From: Bog-473 sp963764305
GTDB taxonomy: Bacteria > Actinomycetota > Acidimicrobiia > Acidimicrobiales > RAAP-2
Length of the DNA: 64,000 nt
Direction of reading: 5' to 3'
Assembly (NCBI GenBank): GCA_963764305.1
Contig: CAVXSD010000009.1
Location: 310,001 to 374,000, forward strand
A model generated the notes under the pieces. The model saw only the letters and a list, made by a program, of their open reading frames with translations. It was not told the origin of the DNA and ran no database searches. Position 1 is the stretch's first letter. The number at the start of each line of letters is the position of its first letter. Shown here one piece after another: positions 55,611-64,000 of this stretch. Both the position numbers and the translations under genes were made by a program.

Positions 55611-57416
55611 GTGGCGCTGTCCTTCAAAAGCGTCACGCACCGCTATGGATCTCGGGTTGCCCTCGACCGGCTGGACTTGGACGTGCCCCGGGGCGAGGTG
55701 CTTGCGCTGCTCGGACCGAACGGGGCCGGCAAGTCGACCACCATCTCGGCGCTGCTCGGCCTCGTCCGACCGCAGGAAGGCTGCGTCGAAGTTCTCGGGA
55801 GCGATCCACGGCAGTCGGTGGCGGCCGGGCGCGTGGGTGCCATGCTCCAGGCTGGCTCGGGCATCGGCCTCCCCCCCGGCGTCCGCGTCGACGAGGCGCT
55901 CGGCCTTGTTCGGCGGCTGTACCGCCGGCCAGCACCGCGTGACCAGATCGTCGAACGAGCGAACATCGGTGCGCTCCTACGCCGGAGGACCGACCGCCTC
56001 TCGGGCGGCCAGGCCCAGCGGGTCCGCTTCGCCATCGCGATCGCAGGCGATCCCGAGGTCGTATTCCTGGACGAGCCGACCTCCGCAATGGACGTGGAGT
56101 CCCGACAGGGATTCTGGCGCATGATGCGTGCATTCGGGGACGAGGGTCGAACAGTGCTCTTCGCCACCCACCATCTGGCGGAGGCCGATGAGATCGCCGA
56201 CCGCGTCGTCGTACTCAACCACGGCAAGGTCGTCGCAGACGGCCCCGGCGCCACCCTGAAGGCGGCTGTGGCCACCCGGCGGCTCCGATTCGTCTGCGAC
56301 CGGCCGGACCGTCCAGATTTCTCCGACCTCGAAGGCGTCACGGAGGTCGAGATCCGCGGAACCTGCGTCTCGATCGACTCCCTGGATGCTGACGCGACTG
56401 TCCGCGATCTGGTTGGTCGTGGCGTCCCGTTCCGTGACCTTGAGATGACCGGGGCCGGGCTGGAGCAGGCCTTCGTGACATTGACCGAGTGCCGTGCTGT
56501 CGAGGCAGCCCTCCCAACCATTCCCGCCGAGGCCCAGTCCGCGGTCAACTCTGACTCGAGACGAGTCGTGACCGATCTTTCGATCGCTCCCCCGAACCTG
56601 CCGGATCGTCAGAGGGGGAGCAGCTCAGAGGACTCCCTATCGTGTGACAGCTGGCGCAGCCGCCTGCGCCCACTTCTCGCTTTCGGCCGATTCGAGGTCG
56701 GGCGACTGTTGCGGAGCTGGAAGTTTCTCGCCATCACCGTCGGTTTCCCGGTGATCTTCTACATGCTCTTCCTTGGCGACCATACGGCAGACAAAGTGGT
56801 CGACGGCACGGTGCCTTGGCGCATCTACCTCATGGTCTCGATGTGCTCGTTCGGCGCGCTAGTCGCCGCTCTCAACGCAGCCGGTACCCGGCTCTCGATG
56901 GAACGAGCATCAGGATGGGCCCGCCAGCTTCGCATCACCCCGATTCCCGCCTGGTCGTATGTCGGTACCAAGATTGTCGCCAGCATGCTCGTGGTGTTCC
57001 CGGTGATCGTCTTGGTGGAGGCGGTCGGTGCCGGCTTCGGCGACGTCCGATTGGCTGCCACGACTTGGATGGAGCTGACCGTCTTGCTTTGGGCCACCTC
57101 CCTCCCGTTTGCCGTCCTCGGAGTCTTCATCGGCTTCCTGGTGACGACCGAGGCCGCGTTCCCCGTCGTCACCGGGCTCATGTTCGTCCTCGGATACTTC
57201 GGTGGGCTCTTCACTCCGGTCGACCAAATGCCTGGCTCGCTGCAGTTCGTTGCCCACCTCATGCCGAGCTACCACCAGGTCTCGCTTGCCATAGCCTCGC
57301 TCGACGGCCACACCTTGACACTCAGCCATTGGCTGGTCTTGGCCGGTTGTGTAGCGGTCCTTGGTTTGGCCATCGTCTGGAAACATCGGGTCGAGGAGGC
57401 CCGAGGCCTCGCCTGA
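55611..57416 (+). CDS. ABC transporter, fused ATPase and ABC-2 permease
   Basis: The 601-aa protein combines a DrrA-type nucleotide-binding domain (about 1-305) with a DrrB/ABC-2 permease (about 350-600). Walker A is GPNGAGKST, the signature is LSGGQAQRV, Walker B is VVFLDEPTSAMD, and the H-loop is FATHHLAEADE. The permease half has six hydrophobic segments (LAITVGFPVIFYMLFLG, MVSMCSFGALVAALNAAG, IVASMLVVFPVIVLVEAVG, TVLLWATSLPFAVLGVFIGF, PVVTGLMFVLGYFGGLF, WLVLAGCVAVLGLAIVW). Usually these are separate genes. It should export a lipid or drug-like molecule. GTG 55611. Confidence 0.92.
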   Translation: MALSFKSVTHRYGSRVALDRLDLDVPRGEVLALLGPNGAGKSTTISALLGLVRPQEGCVEVLGSDPRQSVAAGRVGAMLQAGSGIGLPPGVRVDEALGLVRRLYRRPAPRDQIVERANIGALLRRRTDRLSGGQAQRVRFAIAIAGDPEVVFLDEPTSAMDVESRQGFWRMMRAFGDEGRTVLFATHHLAEADEIADRVVVLNHGKVVADGPGATLKAAVATRRLRFVCDRPDRPDFSDLEGVTEVEIRGTCVSIDSLDADATVRDLVGRGVPFRDLEMTGAGLEQAFVTLTECRAVEAALPTIPAEAQSAVNSDSRRVVTDLSIAPPNLPDRQRGSSSEDSLSCDSWRSRLRPLLAFGRFEVGRLLRSWKFLAITVGFPVIFYMLFLGDHTADKVVDGTVPWRIYLMVSMCSFGALVAALNAAGTRLSMERASGWARQLRITPIPAWSYVGTKIVASMLVVFPVIVLVEAVGAGFGDVRLAATTWMELTVLLWATSLPFAVLGVFIGFLVTTEAAFPVVTGLMFVLGYFGGLFTPVDQMPGSLQFVAHLMPSYHQVSLAIASLDGHTLTLSHWLVLAGCVAVLGLAIVWKHRVEEARGLA

Positions 57417-57964
57417 CTGGAACTTCTCATCCAACGTCGCTCTTAAGGATCAACGTCGGATGAAGGGGACACAACAGAAGGGAAGCCTTTCGACCGTCAG
57501 ACGACGTCCCGCGCCACGAAAAAGACACAAGAGCATCGGAAAGACACCACACTGCGGTCGTTGGCGGCCGACCTCGGCGGTTGACGGATGACTTCAGAGA
57601 TCCAACAAACGGCTGTGACAGGGTCATCGGCTCACGTCTCAATGACTGGCCATTGGAACGTGGCTCGTTCGAGGGACTCGGCCGGATGATTTCAGCTCCC
57701 GACACGGAGCGGGAAAGGATTGCGCAGGGGCCCTTTGCAACCCGGCCTCGCCGCGGAACCGAAATGGAAATGGCAGGCCGGAACGGCCGGCAGTTATTGG
57801 CGGTCATTGGCGGTCATTGAGAGACTACGTTGGACATCGAGTCAAAGACGACCCGTCGTCGCTTGTTGACCACACCGAGAGTCCTTCTCCTCCGCATCGC
57901 CGCCGTCGCCAGTGTTTCCTGCTCCTGGCCGCCTCGCCAGGCCCGTGTTTGACAGACTTCGTTC
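57417..57964. other. Gene-free region with a fourth, partial att-like motif
   Basis: About 550 bp with no supported gene. At 57514-57552 CACGAAAAAGACACAAGAGCAT, in shortened form, is followed by AAAGACACCAC, the same paired motif as in the att-like repeats, but no tRNA end follows. TTGGCGGTCATTGGCGGTCA tandem repeats at 57796-57820 resemble part of copy 3. An AAATGGAAATGG repeat is at 57762-57773. Confidence 0.5.
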
Positions 57965-60184
57965 GTGCAACTGCTCGCGGCAGAAGGACTGGGTGTGGAC
58001 GTCACGGTCGACGGCACAGTGAAGATCGGACTCAATGGGGAGGATTGGTGCGGACCGGGGCGGCCTTCGTTGCCTCCGGACCTCGGCGAGCCCGTCACGG
58101 CGATCGACCAGCTGGGTGCCGCCCGGTCGGTCACCGTTGTCGAAGGTGAGGTGCGCTGCTCGGTCCGAGCCTACGTAGAGCGCCCGCTGCTCGTGTTCCG
58201 TTGCGAGGCGACCACCGACCTCACCGACATAGCGACTGGCGAGTATGACCGACCTTCGATCGCATGGCCAACCTTCACCCCCAGCGAACGCGCTCACGGT
58301 AAGACGCCGAAAGGCCTGCGCGCCCTTGTCTTCCAGCACTGCGAGTTCGCGCTTCCGAGCAATGCCGGCCCTTCGCTCGACGGCTGGTTCCTCCTCCCCC
58401 ATCGACCTCCCACTGGCTGGCCCATGCTGCTCACCCGAGAAGACGGCCGGACGCTTCTTGTCGGTCCCCTTGACGCGTTCCACGAGCAGATCATCGGTCT
58501 GAATGGCGGAACGTTACGTTGCGGCTGGCACGGCGACTTAGAAGCCGTGCCAGCCGGCTTCACGACCGATCTCGCGGTGCTGGCGGCCGACGGCCCTCGC
58601 GCGGCGCTCGACGCCTGGGGCCGGATGCTGCTCGATGCCGCACGCACGGTACGCCCGGGGCGCTGGCCCGATGCGGTCGGTTCGCGCCCTTCGTACTGGA
58701 CCGACAACGGCTCGGCCTATTGGTACAAGACGGAACCTGGATACGACGTTGCGGGATCGATCGTCGCAGCCGTCGACGACTTGCGAGCCAATGGTGTCCC
58801 GATCGGCGCCGTGCAGCTCGACTCGTGGTTCTACCCACACGCCGAGCTGCGGCCATTCGACACCGAGGCATGGGTCGTGCCGCCGAGCGCGCTCACGGCG
58901 TGGGAGGCGCGACCCGACGTCCTCCCCGACGGCATCCCCGCCCTGCGGGAGCGGCTGCGCGACCTGCCGCTCGTCGCCCACACTCGCCATCTGTCGGCGG
59001 CTGCGCCGATCGCCTCCGAAACCCCGACATGGATCGACGGGGACTATGCCGCACCGAGCACGCCCGAAGCCTATGAGCGGTGGCTCGACCAATGCGTCGC
59101 CTGGGGTGTCGAGACCTTCGAGCACGACTGGCTCGTCGAGGTGTTCTTCGGCGTGCGCGCCATGCGGTCTGAGCCGGGGCGTGCAACGAGATGGCAAGAA
59201 GGCATCGACTCAGCCGCCCGCGACCGCGGCATCACCCTCCAGTGGTGCATGGGTACGCCCGCCGACTTCGCCCAGACCACGACCCTCACGCAGGTCACAT
59301 CTGTGAGAACCAGCGGCGACCATGGTTACATCGCGTCCGCCGGCCAGCTCTGGGCGTGGTTCTGTACGACCAACAAGCTGGCTCGCAGCCTTCACCTGTT
59401 GCCGTTCAAGGATGTGTTCCGTGCCGATCCCGAGGTCGCAGGCGAAAACGGCGAACCCGAGGCGCTGCTGTCTGCCCTCTCCACTGGGCCGGTTGGGCTC
59501 GGCGACCGGGTCGGGCGCATGGATCCTGCATTGGTGCTCCGGACATGCCGCGCCGACGGGCTCCTCATAAAGCCTCATACTGCGATCGCGGCGACCGACG
59601 AGTCACTGTTGTCCGGCCCCGCCTTCACATCGACGCTGCTCGTGGCGGAGTGCACGTCAGAGCACCTTGCCGGCCGGTGGATTTACGCGGTGGCGATGCA
59701 TGCCAACCCTGGAGACGAGCCGATCTCCGGCGAGATCCGACTTGAGTCTTTGTCTCGACCTGAGATCGATGCCGGAGCCCAACCAAGTCAGGAGTGTTGG
59801 AGTGCAGCCGATTTCGTGGCGTGGGATTGGCAGAAAGGGACGGCGACGCGGCTGGCACCCGACGGCACGATTCCCGTATCACTCGGCCGGGAGGGTTGGA
59901 CATTCCACGTGCTCGCGCCGGTACTCGGTTCCGGTCTGGCGGTGATTGGCGACGTCACCAAGTTCGTGACCGCTGGCGACGCTCGTATCGAGGTAGCCGA
60001 GACGTCGACCGGTGTACGTCTCGTCGTGAAGGGACCCGGCGAGACTGTTACCGTGACGGGTTGGGCCGAGGTCGCACCCACCTCGCCTAATGCGAGCGTC
60101 GCCCACGACCCGTCGACTGGCGTCTGGACCGCCGCGATCGATGTACCCAGTCGCGGCTGGGCGACCCTTCTCGTCGACGCCTGA
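57965..60184 (+). CDS. Glycoside hydrolase-like protein, 739 aa
   Basis: An N-terminal beta-rich domain (about 1-225) precedes a (beta/alpha)8-like region with SYWTDNGSAYWYKTEPGYDV, VPIGAVQLDSWFYPHAELRP, VETFEHDWLVEVFFG and GITLQWCMGTPADFAQTT, and then a C-terminal beta domain. Aspartates in QLDSWF and EHDWL are at places that fit the catalytic acids of GH36/GH31-like alpha-glycosidases, but I cannot assign a family. There is no signal peptide, so it would act in the cytosol. GTG 57965; no clear ribosome site. The upstream ABC exporter is on the same strand but 548 bp away. Confidence 0.7.
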   Translation: MQLLAAEGLGVDVTVDGTVKIGLNGEDWCGPGRPSLPPDLGEPVTAIDQLGAARSVTVVEGEVRCSVRAYVERPLLVFRCEATTDLTDIATGEYDRPSIAWPTFTPSERAHGKTPKGLRALVFQHCEFALPSNAGPSLDGWFLLPHRPPTGWPMLLTREDGRTLLVGPLDAFHEQIIGLNGGTLRCGWHGDLEAVPAGFTTDLAVLAADGPRAALDAWGRMLLDAARTVRPGRWPDAVGSRPSYWTDNGSAYWYKTEPGYDVAGSIVAAVDDLRANGVPIGAVQLDSWFYPHAELRPFDTEAWVVPPSALTAWEARPDVLPDGIPALRERLRDLPLVAHTRHLSAAAPIASETPTWIDGDYAAPSTPEAYERWLDQCVAWGVETFEHDWLVEVFFGVRAMRSEPGRATRWQEGIDSAARDRGITLQWCMGTPADFAQTTTLTQVTSVRTSGDHGYIASAGQLWAWFCTTNKLARSLHLLPFKDVFRADPEVAGENGEPEALLSALSTGPVGLGDRVGRMDPALVLRTCRADGLLIKPHTAIAATDESLLSGPAFTSTLLVAECTSEHLAGRWIYAVAMHANPGDEPISGEIRLESLSRPEIDAGAQPSQECWSAADFVAWDWQKGTATRLAPDGTIPVSLGREGWTFHVLAPVLGSGLAVIGDVTKFVTAGDARIEVAETSTGVRLVVKGPGETVTVTGWAEVAPTSPNASVAHDPSTGVWTAAIDVPSRGWATLLVDA

Positions 60185-60335
60185 CCCTTCGGCATGAAGC
60201 GTCCAACAAGGCCATCCCGGTCGCGGGGGTAGCACCATGAAAGTCTGGGGGGCACGAACTGGAGGAGTTCCAGCCTTCTACCCTCCCTGTTCGGGGACAG
60301 GCGTCCAGGGGCGCAAGAAGGCAGACTTGGAGGCA

Positions 60336-60895
60336 ATGCCCAGCACACCGCCCGAGAGAATCGAAGATCCTCCAATCGTGTTACGGAGGTTTCGAGGCGG
60401 CGAGTTGCAGGCGCTCTTTGAGGCGTTTTCAACAAGCACTGATCACCTGAGTCCATGGTTGGCGTGGGCCTCGGTAGAGCCGTTGGAGCAAGGACTTGGC
60501 GACTTCATCCCTCACTCGATTGAGGCCTTCGAGCGTGGCGACAACTACGACTATGCGATTTGGAACCTCGCTGAAACCACGCTGGTCGGTGGAGCTGGTC
60601 CACATCCTGGGCTGGGTTCGGATCGAAATCGGTTACTGGGTCTGGGCGGGCTGGCTCCGACGTGGCATCGCCTCAGCCGCTGCCCACGCCCCCGACGACG
60701 GCCGCGTTTCAGTTGACCGGGATGGAGGAGGTCCACATCCATTGTGATGAAGCAAACCTTCCCAGTGCCGGCGTCCTCCGTGGCTTGGGGTTTCGCCTGC
60801 CAAGAACAATCGATGACGAGGTGAACGCTCACGCCGAGGTCAGACGAAGTACGGAGTGGGCGATGACGGTGAGTGAGTGGAACAGGGTTAATTGA
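60336..60895 (+). pseudogene. GNAT acetyltransferase (RimJ/RimL-like), two frameshifts
   Basis: ATG 60336 after TTGGAGG starts a protein with IVLRRFRGGELQALFEAFST and LSPWLAWASVEPLEQGLGDF, the RimJ/RimL pattern (W at LxPWLxWA). After about 60612 a second frame gives RIEIGYWVWAGWLRRGIASA (the RxxGxA loop), and after about 60690 the third gives FQLTGMEEVHIHCDEANLPS and AGVLRGLGFRLPRT to TGA 60893-60895. Both shifts fit extra bases. Repaired length is about 185 aa, normal for the family, acting on a protein N-terminus or a small amine. Confidence 0.8.
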
Positions 60896-61043
60896 GGACG
60901 TCGTGGCTCGATGGGATGCAACCCCATCCCGGCGACGCGGGGCAGCCGGTTCGGAGACGCTCAGGTATAGGGACATAAGCAAGCAAGTGAGGGTCACCTG
61001 GTCCTAGGTTTCGACCGAGGCCGCCAGCTAGATCCGACTCAGG

Positions 61044-61070
61044 TGTCACGTTCGAGTCGTGGCCGGTGTC
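61044..61070 (+). promoter_or_regulatory. Candidate ECF41-type promoter
   Basis: TGTCACG (61044-61050) and TGTC (61067-61070) are 16 bp apart. The published ECF41 target consensus is TGTCACA with CGTC about 16 bp downstream, so the upstream box matches 6 of 7 and the downstream box 3 of 4. It is 34 bp before the decarboxylase-like gene that heads the operon with the ECF41 sigma factor, fitting autoregulation. Confidence 0.45.
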
Positions 61071-61103
61071 TCATGGTGAAAGCAAGTCACCCGAGGAGGC
61101 ATT

Positions 61104-61683
61104 ATGGCCAGCAGTACACGGATCCCCCAGGCAGAACTGACCGGACTCTACGGCGCACTGGTAAAGCGGATGTCGCGCAGAATGTTCGGAGAGGTGCCCG
61201 AACCGGTCGGGGTGACGTGGCACAACAGAAAGGTGTTGAACTTCAGCTTCGGCGTCGGTCGAAAGGCCCAGAAGTGGGACCGATGCGACGAGAATCTGAA
61301 ATCGTTCGCCCACATGGCGGCGGTCAGCCTCGTCGGTTGCAGCTTCTGCCTCGACTTCGGCTACTTCCACGCCCACAATGAGGGACTCGACGTCAAAAAG
61401 GCGCGTGAGGTGCCGCGCTGGCGGGTGTCGGATGTGTTCACGCCGCTCGAACGCGACGTCATGGAGTATGCCGAAGCGATGACGCAGACCCCGCCGACGG
61501 TGACTGACGAACTGTCGGCTGGACTGCTCAAGGCGCTGGGTCCGGCCGCCCTGGTCGAAACTCACCGCATTCATTGCGCTGGCCAACTTCATGGCCCGCT
61601 CCAATGTCGCCATGGGCATTGAGTCCCAGGAGTTCTCGGCCGCCTGTGACCTCAAGCCGCTCGCCCTAGCCTCGTCAGCATGA
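61104..61683 (+). pseudogene. Carboxymuconolactone decarboxylase-family protein, late frameshift
   Basis: This AhpD-like/CMD protein has the redox CxxC in GCSFCLDFGYFHAHNEG (about residue 76). The first frame runs to 61560; an extra A in GTCGAAACTCACC shifts it, and the C-terminal helix (TAFIALANFMARSNVAMGIE) continues in another frame to TGA 61681-61683, overlapping the sigma gene by ATGA. Such proteins are the commonest partner and target of ECF41 sigma factors, with a proposed peroxidase or redox role. ATG 61104 follows GAGGAGG. Repaired length is about 192 aa. Confidence 0.88.
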
Positions 61684-62543
61684 TGGACGATCCGTTCGTC
61701 ACCCATCGCGGGCTGCTCTTCACCGTCGCCTACGAGATGCTCGGCTCCGCGACCGACGCCGAGGACGTCGTTCAGGAGACCTGGCTGCGCTGGGCGGGCG
61801 TGGATCGGACTGAGGTACGTGACCAGCGGGCGTATCTGGTCCGGATAGTCACTCGGCAGGCGCTGAACCGGCTCCGAACGGTGTCCCGCCGCCGAGAGGA
61901 CTACCCCGGGGAATGGCTGCCCGAACCGGTGTTGACGGGTCCGGACATGGCCGAGGACGCCGAGCTCGCCGAGAACATCTCGATCGCCCTGCTCACAGTG
62001 CTCGAGACCCTTGGTCCGGTCGAGCGGGCCGTGTTCGTACTGCACGAGGTATTCGAGACTCCGTACGACGAGGTCGCTGAGGTCGTGAGCAAGACGCCCG
62101 CCGCGGTCCGGCAGATCGCGCACCGTGCCCGGGAGCATGTGGCGGCACGACGTCCGCGGATGCAGGTGGACCGAGCCCAACAAGAGGCAACCCTCAGACA
62201 GTTCATGGCAGCCGTTACCTCCGGTGATGTGCGGGGATTGGTGGAAGTGCTCGCCCCAGATGTGGTGTTGATCGCCGATGGCGGTGGTCTCGTGCGGGCT
62301 GCCAGGAAGCCGCTCGTCGGGGCGGAGACGGTTGTGGCGTTCCTGGCCCGCGTGGCGGATCTGTCGGGATTGATGGCAACGACTGCCTGGTTCAACGGCA
62401 TGGCCGGCGCCCGGTTCGATGTTGGTGGCGATGTCACTGCGGTGAGTCTGGTGATCGAGAATGACCTGATCACACGGATCTACGCTGTCCGCAATCCGAA
62501 CAAGCTGGGACGACTGGAAGAAGTGGCCGAACTGCGGCGGTGA
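61680..62543 (+). CDS. ECF41-type RNA polymerase sigma factor
   Basis: The 287-aa protein has sigma region 2 (RGLLFTVAYEMLGSATDAED) and region 4 (FVLHEVFETPYDEVAEVVSK, VRQIAHRAREHV) joined by a linker with WLPEP, and a SnoaL-like C-terminal extension containing DGGG (about residue 200) and NPNKL (about 275). WLPEP, DGGGR and NPDKV-type motifs define ECF41, in which the extension both activates and inhibits the sigma factor without a classic anti-sigma. Translation is coupled to the CMD gene. The candidate promoter upstream suggests autoregulation. Confidence 0.93.
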   Translation: MMDDPFVTHRGLLFTVAYEMLGSATDAEDVVQETWLRWAGVDRTEVRDQRAYLVRIVTRQALNRLRTVSRRREDYPGEWLPEPVLTGPDMAEDAELAENISIALLTVLETLGPVERAVFVLHEVFETPYDEVAEVVSKTPAAVRQIAHRAREHVAARRPRMQVDRAQQEATLRQFMAAVTSGDVRGLVEVLAPDVVLIADGGGLVRAARKPLVGAETVVAFLARVADLSGLMATTAWFNGMAGARFDVGGDVTAVSLVIENDLITRIYAVRNPNKLGRLEEVAELRR

Positions 62544-62783
62544 CGTTCGGCGGTCACTTATGGGCTATCCCCATGGTGCGATTACGAGGGCCGTGCTGTT
62601 GCCGGCTTCAGCGCAGTCTTGAAGGGCAGTTGAAGGCCTTGCGACGTCCCGCCCGTTCATAGAGTCTCGGGTCCCTCAGTCATGAGGACGGTGTACCCAC
62701 GACCAACACGTCATTAAGCGCCAATGAACTCTGTCCAGGGCAGTGCGCGACTCGGGCGGGGCCGCGCGTGCCAGGGCTGCTAG

Positions 62784-64000
62784 TCAGGTCCCGCGATCAC
62801 CTTCCTCGCCCGGTCGTCCCACCACATCCAATTGCTCGTCGGCAAGGAGTCTTTGGACGAGCCGGACCGCGATTGAGCCCTCTCCTACCGCAGACGCCAC
62901 CCGCTTGACCGAAGACCGCCTCACGTCTCCGGCTGCGAACACACGGGGCATGCTGGTCTCGAGTGAGTAGGGCTGTCGATCCAGGGGCCAGTTGGAAACC
63001 TCCGACACCTCTCCACCGGTGAGGAGGAACCCATTGGGGTCTCCTACAATCTCTGGTGGCAGCCATTCCGTGTGAGGGTCGGCTCCGATCAACACGAACA
63101 ATGCGTCAGCAGCGACTGTCTCTCGTTCGCCAGACCCTCTTTCTCGAAGCATCAACTGCTGGAGACGTCCCTCACCATCCCCGCCGACAACTTCGGTGCA
63201 GGTACGCACATCGAGGTTCGGCGTTGACTCGATCTCTTGGATGAGATAATGCGACATCCCAACTTGAAGTGTCTGAGCCCGCACGACGAGCGTGACCTGT
63301 TTCGCATACCGCGCGAGATGGAGAACCGCCTGGCCGGCTGAGTTTCCGCCACCCACCACATACGCGACTTTGCCGCTCAGCGCAGGGGCCTCCGAGGCCG
63401 GCCCGCCGTAGAACACACCCGCCCCGGTCAATTCCTCAAGAGCAGGAATACCGAGACGACGGTAGGTGGCCCCGACGGTCAGGATCACCGTTCGGGCCGT
63501 CACATGCCGTTCGTCAGCAAACGAGAGGGTGAGGAGGTCCCCCAAGCAAGTGAGGGCAGTGACGCGGTGCATGAACACGAAGGTCGCTCCGAACACTGAA
63601 GCCTGCTCGTAGGCCTGTTCGGCAAGCCGACTGCCGCTCACCCCTTTCGGAAAGCCCAGGTAGTTGCGAATCAGCGAGCTCGACCGCACCTGTCCCCCGA
63701 TTCCGCCCTCATCGAGCACGAGGACCCGCAGGCCCTCCGAGGCGCCATAGACAGCCGCGGACAGTCCCGCCGGCCCCGCACCCACAATGACGACGTCGTA
63801 GGTGTCTTCGTCGAAGTCGCTCGTGACCCCAGCGGCCTCTGCGATTTCCATGTTGGACGGATCGCTCAGAACCCGGCCGTCAGGAAGCACCATCATGGGG
63901 AGTTTGGCCTCGGGTCCTGCCTTGGCGAGCAGTTCACGCCCCTCAGTGGAGTCCGCCAGGCAAAAGGCGTGCGGAACCGCGCAACGCTCGAAAGTCTCCC
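62784..64000 (-). CDS. Thioredoxin-reductase-like flavoprotein, N-terminus outside window
   Basis: The frame is open past base 64000, so the gene is cut. The visible upstream part (ERCAVPHAFCLADSTEGREL, KLPMMVLPDGRVLSDPSNME) resembles the thioredoxin-like domain of fused reductases. The flavoprotein part has the FAD motif VVIVGAGPAGLSAAVYG, the second dinucleotide motif VAYVVGGGNSAGQAVLHLA and the FAD end motif MPRVFAAGDVRRSSVKRVAS. The redox CxxC of thioredoxin reductase is absent: the equivalent region reads GVFYGGPASEAPALSG. It is therefore probably a relative with another electron acceptor. ATG 63896 is internal. Confidence 0.9.
   Translation of the reverse strand, partial: ETFERCAVPHAFCLADSTEGRELLAKAGPEAKLPMMVLPDGRVLSDPSNMEIAEAAGVTSDFDEDTYDVVIVGAGPAGLSAAVYGASEGLRVLVLDEGGIGGQVRSSSLIRNYLGFPKGVSGSRLAEQAYEQASVFGATFVFMHRVTALTCLGDLLTLSFADERHVTARTVILTVGATYRRLGIPALEELTGAGVFYGGPASEAPALSGKVAYVVGGGNSAGQAVLHLARYAKQVTLVVRAQTLQVGMSHYLIQEIESTPNLDVRTCTEVVGGDGEGRLQQLMLRERGSGERETVAADALFVLIGADPHTEWLPPEIVGDPNGFLLTGGEVSEVSNWPLDRQPYSLETSMPRVFAAGDVRRSSVKRVASAVGEGSIAVRLVQRLLADEQLDVVGRPGEEGDRGT

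Overview
The window is high-GC DNA, most likely from an actinobacterium of the class Acidimicrobiia or a close relative. The best lineage clue is two secreted proteins built from GGYWLVASDGGIFxYGDA-type repeats (27184-28849 and the C-terminus of 21170-24940), a repeat family I associate with Acidimicrobiia. Other actinobacterial marks are an ECF41-type sigma factor paired with a carboxymuconolactone decarboxylase, DUF3089- and DUF6603-type proteins, many GTG starts and ATGA stop/start overlaps. This is accessory sequence: six insertion-sequence families, tyrosine-recombinase and transposase debris, and three copies of an attachment-site-like repeat ending in a tRNA 3' end.

Layout. 1-4.7 kb: a partial IS3 copy, a truncated MFS gene, a complete IS21-type element with a frameshifted istA, and IS110 and integrase remnants. 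4.8-10.7 kb: envelope and secreted proteins (conserved hypothetical, lipoprotein amidase, helix-hairpin-helix membrane protein, two zinc-ribbon single-pass membrane proteins, beta-lactamase-fold lipoprotein). 10.8-12.2 kb: IS1380. 12.5-18.0 kb, minus strand: a compact four-gene operon of zinc-ribbon membrane protein, HerA/VirB4-like ATPase, acidic-repeat protein with a polymorphic-toxin-like C-terminus, and immunity-like protein. 18.4-21.2 kb: IS3 with a 3-bp target duplication, an HNH gene and an ISL3 remnant. 21.2-29 kb: a 16-repeat YVTN secreted protein, an AraC regulator, a GNAT protein and a second secreted repeat protein. 29.3-33 kb: SDR, cytochrome P450 and TetR.

34.1-49.6 kb, plus strand: five large collinear genes (phospholipase D-like, DUF6603-like and three uncharacterised large proteins), nearly all joined by overlaps or very short gaps. 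49.7-51.5 kb: IS1182. 51.8-53.1 kb: an HTH/Clp-N gene pair and the third att-like repeat. 53.5-64 kb: a small protein beside a broken TetR gene, a cyclic-nucleotide-binding protein, an ABC ATPase-permease fusion, a glycosidase-like protein, a broken GNAT gene, the CMD/ECF41 pair and a thioredoxin-reductase-like flavoprotein cut by the window edge.

Two blocks stand out as possible undescribed systems: the HerA/toxin/immunity operon (12555-17960) and the large five-gene operon (34102-49594). The window also carries many single-base indels, mostly +1, concentrated in 35-48 kb. They break reading frames while the protein sequence on both sides stays well conserved, so sequencing or assembly error is the simplest explanation, and genes called 'pseudogene' here may be intact in the organism.
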